Origin: a virus
Direction: 5' to 3' (one strand)
Length of the DNA: 46,432 nucleotides
IMG/VR virus record: IMGVR_UViG_3300044638_008119
Coordinates: 1-46,432 of that record
Position 1 is the first letter of the stretch. Each line of letters starts with the position of its first letter. The notes beneath the pieces are model-generated. The model was not told where the DNA came from and made no database searches. It was given only the letters and a program-made list of their open reading frames with translations. A program made the position numbers and the translations under genes. Shown in pieces: positions 7,685 to 14,984 of the stretch.

Positions 7685-7711
7685 ATACCATGTATAATAC
7701 ACCCATGGTAT
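7685..7711 (-). promoter_or_regulatory. GGTGTAT motif inside a perfect inverted repeat
   Basis: The arms ATACCATG (7685-7692) and CATGGTAT (7704-7711) form a perfect 8-bp dyad. The 11 bases between them plus the arm edge contain GGTGTAT on the minus strand (7697-7703), followed by TATACATGG. The site is about 50 bases before the ATG at 7645. It could be a promoter with an overlapping operator, or a promoter placed within a hairpin. Confidence 0.5.
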
Positions 7712-7741
7712 AGTAATAAGAAATTGGCCGACAAACAACAG

Positions 7742-8158
7742 CTATTTGGAGTTAAATACAGATCTTGGTCTGATTAGTGGGCCATTATCAATTAGTTTTT
7801 TCTCAAATTCGGTTTTTATAACATCATAATATGATAGAACATTATCATAAAATAATTGCTCTTTATCATTATTCGTGTTTTTGATTTTATTACGAATTGT
7901 TGTCAATAATTTTGGTTCCATTAGATTATTAGTAACATAAATCAACAATTCTGCAAATTTCTCTGCTTCTGTTGAAATTTCAACTAGAGATAATTTATCT
8001 AACTTTGGATGCAAAACTATGATATCAACCATGTCGTCTGGATGTAGAATTACACTTAGACTATGCATCTCCTCTGCTATAGACTCTTCTTGGGTTTTTT
8101 CTTTAGCCACAGAGGGCTGTTTTTTACTTAGCCAATAACGAAAGAGTTCTTGTAGCAT
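7742..8158 (-). CDS. uncharacterised protein
   Basis: A 138-residue, helical and mostly acidic protein. It has a basic N-terminal helix (LFRYWLSKK), an acidic linker, a predicted helical bundle, and a C-terminal tail PLIRPRSVF that looks like a short binding motif. There is no signal or membrane segment. It overlaps the end of the upstream gene by 35 bases, so the two are co-translated. It lies between the sigma factor and the protease genes; I do not recognise a family. Confidence 0.55.
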   Translation of the reverse strand: MLQELFRYWLSKKQPSVAKEKTQEESIAEEMHSLSVILHPDDMVDIIVLHPKLDKLSLVEISTEAEKFAELLIYVTNNLMEPKLLTTIRNKIKNTNNDKEQLFYDNVLSYYDVIKTEFEKKLIDNGPLIRPRSVFNSK

Positions 8159-8474
8159 TTGGTGGTAGTATATCGGTGTTAAGATCTATGGTTCTAGTAT
8201 AGCTATTTATTATAGTAGTTTCATAATTAACAAAACAAATATAATATATATCAAGCTGAGAAGTTATGATAATGTCAACTAATTTAGGATTTGTTCCAGA
8301 GGTTTCTTTTATACATCTATTCAACAGCATTGATAGAAGCTCATTAATGTCTTGATTAGGCTCTAGTTCAACAGAAGGCAGTCTTAGAGTATAATCAGCT
8401 AATGAGAGTATCTCATATCTGTTCTTGGAATGAATAAAAATTGGAATAATAAGATTAAGCTGTGCATTTATCAT
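8124..8474 (-). CDS. uncharacterised protein overlapping the sigma factor gene
   Basis: A protein of about 116 residues beginning MINAQLNLIIPIF. Alternating hydrophobic residues suggest a mixed alpha/beta fold with several beta strands. A longer frame reaches 8549, but the ATG at 8474 is preferred because it limits overlap with the sigma gene to 20 bases, in line with the operon's habit of short overlaps. Function unknown; co-translation with the sigma factor hints at a regulatory or head-assembly role. Confidence 0.5.
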   Translation of the reverse strand: MINAQLNLIIPIFIHSKNRYEILSLADYTLRLPSVELEPNQDINELLSMLLNRCIKETSGTNPKLVDIIITSQLDIYYICFVNYETTIINSYTRTIDLNTDILPPNATRTLSLLAK

Positions 8475-9054
8475 AAGATCGAATAATATCCAGTGCTCTC
8501 TTAATGTTTTGCCTAATTGCTTCTCTAGAGACACCAAACTTTTTACCAATATATGACAAAGTATGATTTTCTAGATAATACATTTTAATCTGTATTTTCT
8601 GTTTGTCAGATAAAATGCTATTATTCAGTAGCTGATCGATGCTTGATGTTAACCGTGAAGACTCTTCTTTATCTATTAAAATATCTACTGGATCCATTGC
8701 CTTCTCATCAGATATAGAAGAATAGAATGACGAGTCTGAACCCTCTTCACTAAAATTAAGACTGATACTTGTATCGAGATGTTTTTTGTATTTATTAGTT
8801 ACATATGTCTTAATTGCCCATATTGCACACTGATTACGATATGAGTATAGTGTCTTTTTCTGACCACTTTTCCCAGGTCTATTTGGATCAAATCTCCAAT
8901 CGGCATACATAATGGCTGTTGCAACATCTGATACTGCATCAGTGTTTTTCAACATTTCTGCTGAGAGACCATTGTAAAATCTTGGTCCAAATTTCACTAT
9001 GGTTTTTTTTGCTAGGTTTATATACGAATCCAAACTGTCATACGTTCTGTCCAT
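8455..9054 (-). CDS. sigma-70-family RNA polymerase sigma factor
   Basis: A 199-residue protein. Residues 48-86 (YADWRFDP...YSYRNQCAIWAIKTY) resemble region 2 of small sigma factors, and residues 137-194 match region 4, with the helix-turn-helix TLSYIGKKFGVSREAIRQNIKRAL typical of -35 or activator contact. An acidic spacer (about 103-135) joins them. It is close in size to T4 gp55, so a late sigma factor is the natural guess; region 3 is absent. It lies in the head-gene block and has an AAGGA ribosome-binding site. The GGTGTAT sites may be its promoters (inference). Confidence 0.8.
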   Translation of the reverse strand: MDRTYDSLDSYINLAKKTIVKFGPRFYNGLSAEMLKNTDAVSDVATAIMYADWRFDPNRPGKSGQKKTLYSYRNQCAIWAIKTYVTNKYKKHLDTSISLNFSEEGSDSSFYSSISDEKAMDPVDILIDKEESSRLTSSIDQLLNNSILSDKQKIQIKMYYLENHTLSYIGKKFGVSREAIRQNIKRALDIIRSYDKCTA

Positions 9055-9097
9055 TAAAAGTCCTTTTGTATAAAATAAAATCTTAATTGAAAGTGTC

Positions 9098-9526
9098 TTA
9101 CTTAGTTAACTTTTTCCACTGATCAGGATCTGGTCTGTCTTTATCTCCTCGTTTAGCTGGCTTATAATTCTTGCCTTCTCGTTCTTTTTTCTTGCGGATA
9201 TTATCCCAAAGTCCAGGCTTATCCCCAGCAAAAGAGTTATCGTCCTCTGATGGTACATACTTCACAAAATCGTGAATGGTTCGCATGTAATCCTCAGTTA
9301 TGGCGATTTTACCCTGTAGCCAGCTTTCTGTCAAGTTTTCTTTAACTGACGGGTCACCTAGAGAGTCAAGTATGTTTTTAGCATGTTGCATGATTGCTGT
9401 GAGTGAGCCGATATTCATCTCTAGGAAGTCTTGTTTATATTCATTTAACTCTGTCTTTGGAGACTCAATTTCTTGATTCTCTACTGCTGCCTGAACATTT
9501 TTTAGTATATCGTATATTCTGTCCAT
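9098..9526 (-). CDS. head-core or capsid-associated protein (phage-conserved)
   Basis: A 142-residue helical protein. The motif ENLTESWLQGKIAITEDYM followed by a short IHDFV stretch, and the C-terminal KPGLWDNIRKKKEREG...PAKRGDKDRPDP, are patterns I associate with a conserved protein near capsid genes in T4-like marine phages. The C-terminal third is basic and probably disordered, as in scaffold or core proteins that are trimmed by the prohead protease. An AAGG ribosome-binding site precedes the ATG. A head role is likely, but the specific function is unproven. Confidence 0.6.
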   Translation of the reverse strand: MDRIYDILKNVQAAVENQEIESPKTELNEYKQDFLEMNIGSLTAIMQHAKNILDSLGDPSVKENLTESWLQGKIAITEDYMRTIHDFVKYVPSEDDNSFAGDKPGLWDNIRKKKEREGKNYKPAKRGDKDRPDPDQWKKLTK

Positions 9527-9553
9527 GATTAATACCTTTATTTATTGAGACTA

Positions 9554-10147
9554 TTATGTCTGTAAAGTTAAAAAGTTGTCTATACCCATTTGTTCAATAA
9601 GCTTTAAGTAGCCTTCGTATAGTTTTATGCCATCTTCACTACCTTGTAGTAGAGGAATCATTATATTGGCTGTTAGTTCATCTCCTACCGCCCTAGCTGC
9701 AACAATAGTTGCTTTTTCTGTATCTGCAGCCTCTCTTACAGATGCTAAGTTATAGTTGATAATAGCAACCATGTCATGTCGTGTCCATGATGGAGGAGAC
9801 ACTACTAGTGGTTGATAATCTTGATCAAAAAATTCTAGTCTTGTTAAGTTGATTATTGAGTGTTGGTGTTCTTCTAGGGCATCTGCTTTAATGATAGCAG
9901 CAAGTTTCTTATATCCCCATCTTTCAAGATGAACAGCTTGAGCACTTAATGAAGTTGTTTGTTGCCAGTGTATATTCAAAGACTTTTTAAGTAATCCGAT
10001 AACATTATTTTCGGTCTCAGATACAACATTTTCTATAGTTTCATTAACCTCATTAGTTTCATTAGTCTGGCTAGCTTGTACTTCGTCCACTTGATTTTCC
10101 TTTACTTCAGCATTTTCGTTTAATAGTTCATCTATTGTTTTGGTCAT
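9554..10147 (-). CDS. bacterioferritin-like four-helix protein
   Basis: A 197-residue protein with a disordered, acidic N-terminal 45 residues and then a four-helix ferritin-like domain. Residues 74-108 (LERWGYKKLAAII...EEHQH...RLEFF) follow the bacterioferritin pattern in which a WG-x-x-L helix leads to an E-x-x-H metal pair (Glu93, His96). Glu139 fits the third-helix ligand. The expected last E-x-x-H is E-x-x-I (Glu171, Ile174), so the ferroxidase site is incomplete. It could bind iron poorly or serve a structural role. The C-terminus (LIEQMGIDNFL) also matches bacterioferritin. Confidence 0.65.
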   Translation of the reverse strand: MTKTIDELLNENAEVKENQVDEVQASQTNETNEVNETIENVVSETENNVIGLLKKSLNIHWQQTTSLSAQAVHLERWGYKKLAAIIKADALEEHQHSIINLTRLEFFDQDYQPLVVSPPSWTRHDMVAIINYNLASVREAADTEKATIVAARAVGDELTANIMIPLLQGSEDGIKLYEGYLKLIEQMGIDNFLTLQT

Positions 10148-10634
10148 AATTATTAATCCATTTTTTATAGTTAGTATAAAATTGTTCTAAGTGCTGTTCA
10201 TTGCGTATCATTCCTTCTATAATATTACACTGTACGCATAAAATTCCTCTAACCTTACCAGTATTGTGATCATGATCTATAACGGCAGCATTTCCTTTAT
10301 TCTTAGCATGGTGAAAAACTGCAATACCACAGATACCGCAGTTCTTTATTGCTCTTAAATGTTTTAGCTCTTCTATAGTAATATTGTATTTTGTTATAAA
10401 TTTGTAACAGGTTGTGCAGATTGTCGAACTGAAATATATGTGCCTGGTTTTATTGCATGATTGACATTGACCTATGTTTCCTTTACTCATTCTACATAGT
10501 CTACAGAAATTGTGTTTTTTGGATTTGAAAATAGTTCCACACTCGCAAGCCTTTAGCTTAAGTTTGCAATAATCACAAAATTTTCTAGAATTTTGAGGGA
10601 CCTCATTTAATTTACATTTTCTACATTTTCTCAT
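10128..10634 (-). CDS. endonuclease VII-like HNH/ββα-metal nuclease
   Basis: A protein of about 168 residues. The N-terminal half holds several CxxC pairs (zinc fingers). The C-terminal half has the recombination endonuclease VII pattern: YNITIEEL-HLRA, then CGICG, then AAVIDHDHNTGKVRGILCVQCN, in which the DHDH histidines and the following Asn are the metal-site residues. It could resolve DNA branches before packaging, as T4 gp49 does, or be a mobile homing relative inserted in the head operon. The ATG at 10634 is preferred because it follows the preceding stop. Confidence 0.75.
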   Translation of the reverse strand: MRKCRKCKLNEVPQNSRKFCDYCKLKLKACECGTIFKSKKHNFCRLCRMSKGNIGQCQSCNKTRHIYFSSTICTTCYKFITKYNITIEELKHLRAIKNCGICGIAVFHHAKNKGNAAVIDHDHNTGKVRGILCVQCNIIEGMIRNEQHLEQFYTNYKKWINNYDQNNR

Positions 10635-10639
10635 GATTA

Positions 10640-11176
10640 TTACCAACTCTTACATGCCCAATATCGACTTTTCCACTTTGGCCCAGGATTATCACAATTC
10701 ATTCTAGCTCTAAAACTTTTCCTTCGTGAAGGAATATTTTTTTTAATTTTCATGTTAGGATCACCAAATCTAACAATAACTACTTTACCCTTGTCATTTT
10801 TAACATAAACGGCAGATTTTTTAGGACCGTCAGGAGTTCTAAAAGGTTTATTAAGAGTAACCTTGCGTCCTTGATATTCTGAAGATACGGCACATAGATC
10901 AAATTCTTCTGTTACTTCATCAGTATCAACATAGTCATTTTCATTGGGTAAAATCAAATTAGCTTTAGTTAGCTCTTCACCGTCACTATCGTATTCATTA
11001 TCTATGTAGGAAATAGCCTCGCACACTTGCTCCAACAATGAAGCTTTGACCTGACCAAGACACGCTGCTATTCTTTGTTGAGAATCTGGATAGTCTTTTT
11101 TCATAGCCTCATCACCCATGCATCTTGCAACAAAATTTTTAGATTTTTCATCAGGATTTGGTTTTGGAATTGGCAT
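10640..11176 (-). CDS. head-associated protein, phage-conserved
   Basis: A 178-residue protein with two recognisable parts. The N-terminus (KSKNFVARCMGDEAMKKDYP and the following QQRIAACLGQ) matches a small module seen near prohead proteases of large phages. The C-terminus (GRKVTLNKPFRTPDGPKKSAVYVKN, FGDPNMKIKK and RARMNCDNPGPKWK..YWACK) matches a second, Cys- and Trp-containing domain often encoded in the same gene area. An acidic linker joins them. A structural role in the head or tail is likely; no enzymatic motif is visible. Confidence 0.6.
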   Translation of the reverse strand: MPIPKPNPDEKSKNFVARCMGDEAMKKDYPDSQQRIAACLGQVKASLLEQVCEAISYIDNEYDSDGEELTKANLILPNENDYVDTDEVTEEFDLCAVSSEYQGRKVTLNKPFRTPDGPKKSAVYVKNDKGKVVIVRFGDPNMKIKKNIPSRRKSFRARMNCDNPGPKWKSRYWACKSW

Positions 11177-11185
11177 AATATTAAC

Positions 11186-12247
11186 CTATTTATTCATGTA
11201 ACTGAGTATCTTTTGTGCTGTATTTGTCCACGATAACTGATTAGCAGTATTTACACCAGCAGGATTAGTATTAATGTGATTATTGACCACATATCGCATA
11301 TAATCGATCAATATGTCTTTTTCAGATTGATCTATTTTTGCCCAATTACCCTGACCCATAAAAGCCTTGCCGTCATGGGCTTTTTCAGTAGTCGATATAT
11401 CGACTAAATATGAGTTGTCTTTATTACAAAACTCTGTATGTGCTGAATAATTAGTAGTTATAACAGGTTTATTCATAGCCATACACTCTAATAACTCCAT
11501 ATTCCAACCCTCTGCTCTTGAGGGGAAAATACCACAATTAGCTTTTGATATTAGTTCTGCAATCTCAGAATGTTGAGCAAACCCCGAAAATAATTTAACT
11601 CTACTATCGTTTTGGTACATATTCTTCCACTGCTCAATTTCAGCAGGAGAGGAGTATCCATTGGTTGTTTCTGAAGCTAAAATCCAAAGTTCAACATCTG
11701 GATTATTTGGAAAAGCTTTGGTAAATAATTCTAATAAAATATCATGACCTTTTCTTACTTCCCACTTGCCTATGTTAATAAATACATACTTATTATCAGA
11801 TGGTTGTGAATATCTAGACTTATCAAATATCGACAAGTCAACGCCAAGCGGAGCAACATGAACTGGAGTTGAAACGTGCTTAGACACTACATCGGCTGCC
11901 CACTGACTAGTTGTAAAAATACCATCTGGAGTTTTTAGGCTATTGATTTCTATATCACTAAAAGTATCTAGTTCAAAAAAGGGAAAAGCAAAATATGGAC
12001 CTCTTCCTACATGCTCTAATAAGTCAAACTGATGCCATATTTTAAGATGAGGAGCATTTATATCGCATAAATATCTTTGTTTAAGAATATTTGATACAAA
12101 GGCGTGATCCTCTTGTGTTTCTACTGATGGCTGACCTATTGGGAAATATGATATAACATTATTGAGAGCGCTAAGACCCTTAATAATATTGTAGGAAGCT
12201 ATGCCATATCCTGTACTGTTGATTGGTGCCGACACATTGATGTTCAT
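11186..12247 (-). CDS. GT-B glycosyltransferase (family 4 type)
   Basis: A 353-residue retaining-type glycosyltransferase with a two-domain GT-B fold. The N-terminus contains a STGYGIASYN loop for acceptor binding. The C-terminal half shows the nucleotide-sugar site: GKWEVRKGHDILL (160-172, family G-R-x-x-x-K-G) and the E-x7-E motif in EGWNMELLECMAM (Glu246 and Glu254). It opens the glycan cluster and overlaps the GMP reductase gene by four bases. Donor and acceptor are not identifiable. It probably acts in the cytoplasm, as no membrane segment is seen. Confidence 0.85.
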   Translation of the reverse strand: MNINVSAPINSTGYGIASYNIIKGLSALNNVISYFPIGQPSVETQEDHAFVSNILKQRYLCDINAPHLKIWHQFDLLEHVGRGPYFAFPFFELDTFSDIEINSLKTPDGIFTTSQWAADVVSKHVSTPVHVAPLGVDLSIFDKSRYSQPSDNKYVFINIGKWEVRKGHDILLELFTKAFPNNPDVELWILASETTNGYSSPAEIEQWKNMYQNDSRVKLFSGFAQHSEIAELISKANCGIFPSRAEGWNMELLECMAMNKPVITTNYSAHTEFCNKDNSYLVDISTTEKAHDGKAFMGQGNWAKIDQSEKDILIDYMRYVVNNHINTNPAGVNTANQLSWTNTAQKILSYMNK

Positions 12248-13365
12248 TTTTCAAATATCCTATTATGAGTATTGTTAACTTGTATAAATGTTGTTTTTTT
12301 ACCAAAGTCTTTAATTTTAGAAGCTCCAACATAAGTGCATGAACTTCTAAGACCTCCCATTATATCCAACATAATATCCTCAGTAGTTCCCTTATATGGA
12401 ATAATAACGGATTTTCCTTCACTGGTTCTATAGTTAGCAACTCCGTTATGATATTTATCCATTGCGTCCTTGGAACTCATACCATAGAACTTAAGACGTA
12501 TCTTTCTTTTTTCTGTTTCATATCCAGGATTAAATGGTTGCCAAAATTCTCCTGCAAGACCTGCTTTGACGCACTTATATTCGTATTCCCATTCCCCTTC
12601 ACAGCAGTCTGTACCAGCAAGCATACTGCCAAGCATAACGAAATCTGTATTTGCACCAAAAGCTTTACAAATATCAGCAACTATTTTACAACCCCCATCG
12701 CTGCAAATGTGTCCACCAATACCATGAGCAGCGTCGGCACACTCCATTACGGCAGACAGCTGGGGGTATCCCACGCCAGTTTTTAATCTTGTAGTACAAA
12801 CAGATCCTGAACCTATACCGACCTTCACTATGTCCACCAGTCCGTGCATCAGCAGTTCTTCTGTCATTTCCGGAGTAACAACATTCCCAGCCATAATAAC
12901 AATATCAGGATACATATCCCTAATATGTTTGACAGCCTTAACGAACTTATCGCTATATCCGTTGGCAACATCAACGCATACATTTGGTAAATATAAGCCC
13001 TTAAGTTTTAGTCTGTCAAAAGTGTCTATGAGTTTCTCTATATCTGGCTTATTAATTCCTGTAGAATAGAAGGAAAGTTCTGGTTTTTGAGATTTTGTAA
13101 AATAGTCAACAATCTCATCAATAGAGTAGTGTTTATGCAAACATGTTATAGCATTGAATTGAGCCAGCACTCCTGCCATACTCATTGTGCCGGTTGTGTC
13201 CATATTGGCGGCAACAATAGGAGTACAAGATAAAAATCTTGTAGAATATAGAAATTTAAAATCTCGTTGTAGAGAAACCTCTGATCTACTACCAAGTCTT
13301 GATCTCTTGGGTTTAATCAGTACATCGTCAAAATCTAGTTTTAGTTCATTGATAATTTTTTGCAT
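12244..13365 (-). CDS. guaC: GMP reductase (IMPDH/GMPR family)
   Basis: A 373-residue TIM-barrel enzyme that would convert GMP to IMP using NADPH. The signature GSGSVCTTRLKTGVGYPQLS (catalytic Cys190, and TGVGYPQ rather than the AGVGxPQ type of IMP dehydrogenase) and CADAAHGIGGHICSDGG identify it as a GMP reductase. An N-terminal DFDDVLIKPKRS block and a C-terminal GGLRSSCTYVGA block complete the family pattern. There is no CBS insertion. Length is close to the bacterial enzyme (about 347). In a phage it could shift purines toward adenine. It lies at the start of the glycan cluster, which may be coincidental. Confidence 0.9.
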   Translation of the reverse strand: MQKIINELKLDFDDVLIKPKRSRLGSRSEVSLQRDFKFLYSTRFLSCTPIVAANMDTTGTMSMAGVLAQFNAITCLHKHYSIDEIVDYFTKSQKPELSFYSTGINKPDIEKLIDTFDRLKLKGLYLPNVCVDVANGYSDKFVKAVKHIRDMYPDIVIMAGNVVTPEMTEELLMHGLVDIVKVGIGSGSVCTTRLKTGVGYPQLSAVMECADAAHGIGGHICSDGGCKIVADICKAFGANTDFVMLGSMLAGTDCCEGEWEYEYKCVKAGLAGEFWQPFNPGYETEKRKIRLKFYGMSSKDAMDKYHNGVANYRTSEGKSVIIPYKGTTEDIMLDIMGGLRSSCTYVGASKIKDFGKKTTFIQVNNTHNRIFEK

Positions 13366-13366
13366 T

Positions 13367-13570
13367 TTATGTTTTCTTCAAGTATTCATCAGTATCATAA
13401 CACTTCCATGTTTTGTGGCTTTCAAAACCACGCTCGCTAACACAAATTTTTGGTCCGGTTAAGAGACCCTTCCCTTTAAAATGATATAATGCTGCCAATA
13501 TTGCGGATATTGGATCATTACAATCAATGATATATTTTATTTGACCAGACTTTACATAATATTTAGGCAT
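13367..13570 (-). CDS. small phage protein, unknown function
   Basis: A 67-residue protein of mixed composition with KYIIDCNDPISAILAAL and a GLLTGPKICVSERGF segment. I associate this short pattern with small conserved phage proteins but not with a known function. It fits exactly between the deoxyribosyltransferase-like gene and the GMP reductase gene, one base from each, so it belongs to the same operon. Confidence 0.55.
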   Translation of the reverse strand: MPKYYVKSGQIKYIIDCNDPISAILAALYHFKGKGLLTGPKICVSERGFESHKTWKCYDTDEYLKKT

Positions 13571-13571
13571 G

Positions 13572-14102
13572 TTATACCGAGAAAAAATACCATCTTTTAT
13601 AGGTATCTATGTTTTCCGATGTGTTTATATGAGAAAGATAATCTTTGATATCATCCCAAGAAGAAAAAATAGTTTGATGTGGTATTGTGCCGAATAACCA
13701 ATCCGGGGCGTTTATCTTACCTTGCTCCATATGAATTATTATTGGCTTTTTCTGACGATTAGCCCAAAATATTTCTTCATATGTTCCGCATGGATGAATA
13801 TCAAGATTCAGATTCACGACCAAAAAGTCACTAATATCTACAAGTCTTAAATCTACCCTGCGAATAACTTTCATCATTTCTGCAAGTTCATCGTATCTCT
13901 CTGCTTTTTTCAGTTTGGTCTTAATAGTATGAGAGTCACTGTCTTCCATACCTGTGTTTGTTGGCTTAGTAATAGGATTAAAGACTATGGAACCCATTTC
14001 TTCAAGAAATGGAGTAATATTATCTCTCCAAGTAGCTCCGCGATCAGCAACTCTATCCATAGCCCCGGCCAAATAAACTCGTTGATTCTTCAATCTATTC
14101 AT
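13572..14102 (-). CDS. nucleoside 2-deoxyribosyltransferase-like protein
   Basis: A 176-residue protein with the fold pattern of nucleoside 2-deoxyribosyltransferase-like enzymes. VYLAGAMDR (residues 9-17) is the N-terminal strand and loop, DLRLVDISDFLVVNL (84-98) supplies the middle acidic segment, and GTYEEIFWANRQKKPIIIHM (106-125) matches the family G-T-x-x-E loop with its nucleophilic-type Glu. The family moves deoxyribose between bases or hydrolyses nucleotides. Next to a GMP reductase this suggests nucleotide-pool adjustment. The precise activity cannot be read from sequence. Confidence 0.7.
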   Translation of the reverse strand: MNRLKNQRVYLAGAMDRVADRGATWRDNITPFLEEMGSIVFNPITKPTNTGMEDSDSHTIKTKLKKAERYDELAEMMKVIRRVDLRLVDISDFLVVNLNLDIHPCGTYEEIFWANRQKKPIIIHMEQGKINAPDWLFGTIPHQTIFSSWDDIKDYLSHINTSENIDTYKRWYFFSV

Positions 14103-14108
14103 ATTTAA

Positions 14109-14255
14109 TTAGTAGCGATCAGTAAATAAAAAGGTAAATAAGTTTCTTGACGAATATAATCTATGACAGCTAGATCTGTCATGTATTTTATATTGGGCGT
14201 CTATCATGCCAAAAACTATTGCCAAAACCAAAAAGAATAATATAACTTCAATCAT
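14109..14255 (-). CDS. small single-helix membrane protein
   Basis: A 48-residue frame not obvious from long-ORF surveys. It starts at an ATG (14253-14255) that overlaps the TGA of the glycosyltransferase gene upstream in an ATGA arrangement, the coupling used throughout this operon. The product begins MIEVILFFLVLAIVFG, a clear transmembrane helix, followed by a basic, Ser/Arg-rich tail, and ends in TAA at 14109-14111, just before the next gene. It fills what would otherwise be the only sizeable gap in this part of the operon. Function unknown. Confidence 0.55.
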   Translation of the reverse strand: MIEVILFFLVLAIVFGMIDAQYKIHDRSSCHRLYSSRNLFTFLFTDRY

Positions 14256-14971
14256 GTTAGGTATCCAATATAATTGTGTCTCATGCGATTAACTTCATCA
14301 ATCATCTGTTGTAGATGTTTTGGGTCAGTAGACCGACCAGATGGGTTATGATAGTACAAACCGACTGGGTGGTTGACCATCTTTATTCTAGCACCTCCCG
14401 CAGCACAACGCAACCACATATCTCCATCAGAAGCCGTCTTATAGTTTTCATCAAATAGCCCAAATCTATCATGTAAATTCTTCTTCCATAACGGCATACA
14501 ATGAGGACTGTTATTATTTAGTAGATTACGGAAAGAGTGGGGTAGGCATGGGTAGACTTGATCATATGTATTATCTTCATATTTTTCATTTGCTTCTGTA
14601 GAAACATAAGTAATTCCATATGCTATGTCTAGTAAAGGATCTCTGTCAAATGCTTTAAGCAAAATGTCTATACTGTCAGTACTTTTACGATCATCAATAT
14701 TCCAGTTGCCTATTATAGATGATGAACATAAACGAATAGCAATGTTCCACGCAGCATATAATCCTGGATCTTTTTCTAGTTGATGATACTTTACATTATT
14801 AAACCTTTTTGCAATTGGTAGGATATAGTCTTTTTCATTTTCTGTAGAACTACAGTCAAGAAAAATAAATTCTGTATTATTAAATACTGATTGTTTTAGC
14901 ATATCATTGAGATATCCTTCAATGAATTTTTCACCTTTATAAAACGAACAAAATATTGAACATTTAAACAT
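14252..14971 (-). CDS. GT-A glycosyltransferase (family 2 type)
   Basis: A protein of 239 residues from the ATG at 14971. A GT2-like nucleotide-binding start (MFKCSIFCSFYKGEKFIEG) is followed by DPGLYAAWN (68-76), a standard family 2 segment, and NIDD (Asp93, Asp94) at the metal-binding DxD position. A later acidic segment (SDGDMWLRCA) fits the catalytic-base loop. A longer frame to 15043 would overlap the aminotransferase by 59 bases and is less likely. It probably adds a sugar to a glycan chain; the donor is unknown. Confidence 0.8.
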   Translation of the reverse strand: MFKCSIFCSFYKGEKFIEGYLNDMLKQSVFNNTEFIFLDCSSTENEKDYILPIAKRFNNVKYHQLEKDPGLYAAWNIAIRLCSSSIIGNWNIDDRKSTDSIDILLKAFDRDPLLDIAYGITYVSTEANEKYEDNTYDQVYPCLPHSFRNLLNNNSPHCMPLWKKNLHDRFGLFDENYKTASDGDMWLRCAAGGARIKMVNHPVGLYYHNPSGRSTDPKHLQQMIDEVNRMRHNYIGYLT

Positions 14972-14984
14972 ATGCAGATTTTTA

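Noticed and set aside
12448-12786. Plus-strand frame opposite the GMP reductase gene
   Set aside because: The minus strand has a full enzyme signature; the opposite frame is a shadow with a Cys/Phe/Thr-biased composition.
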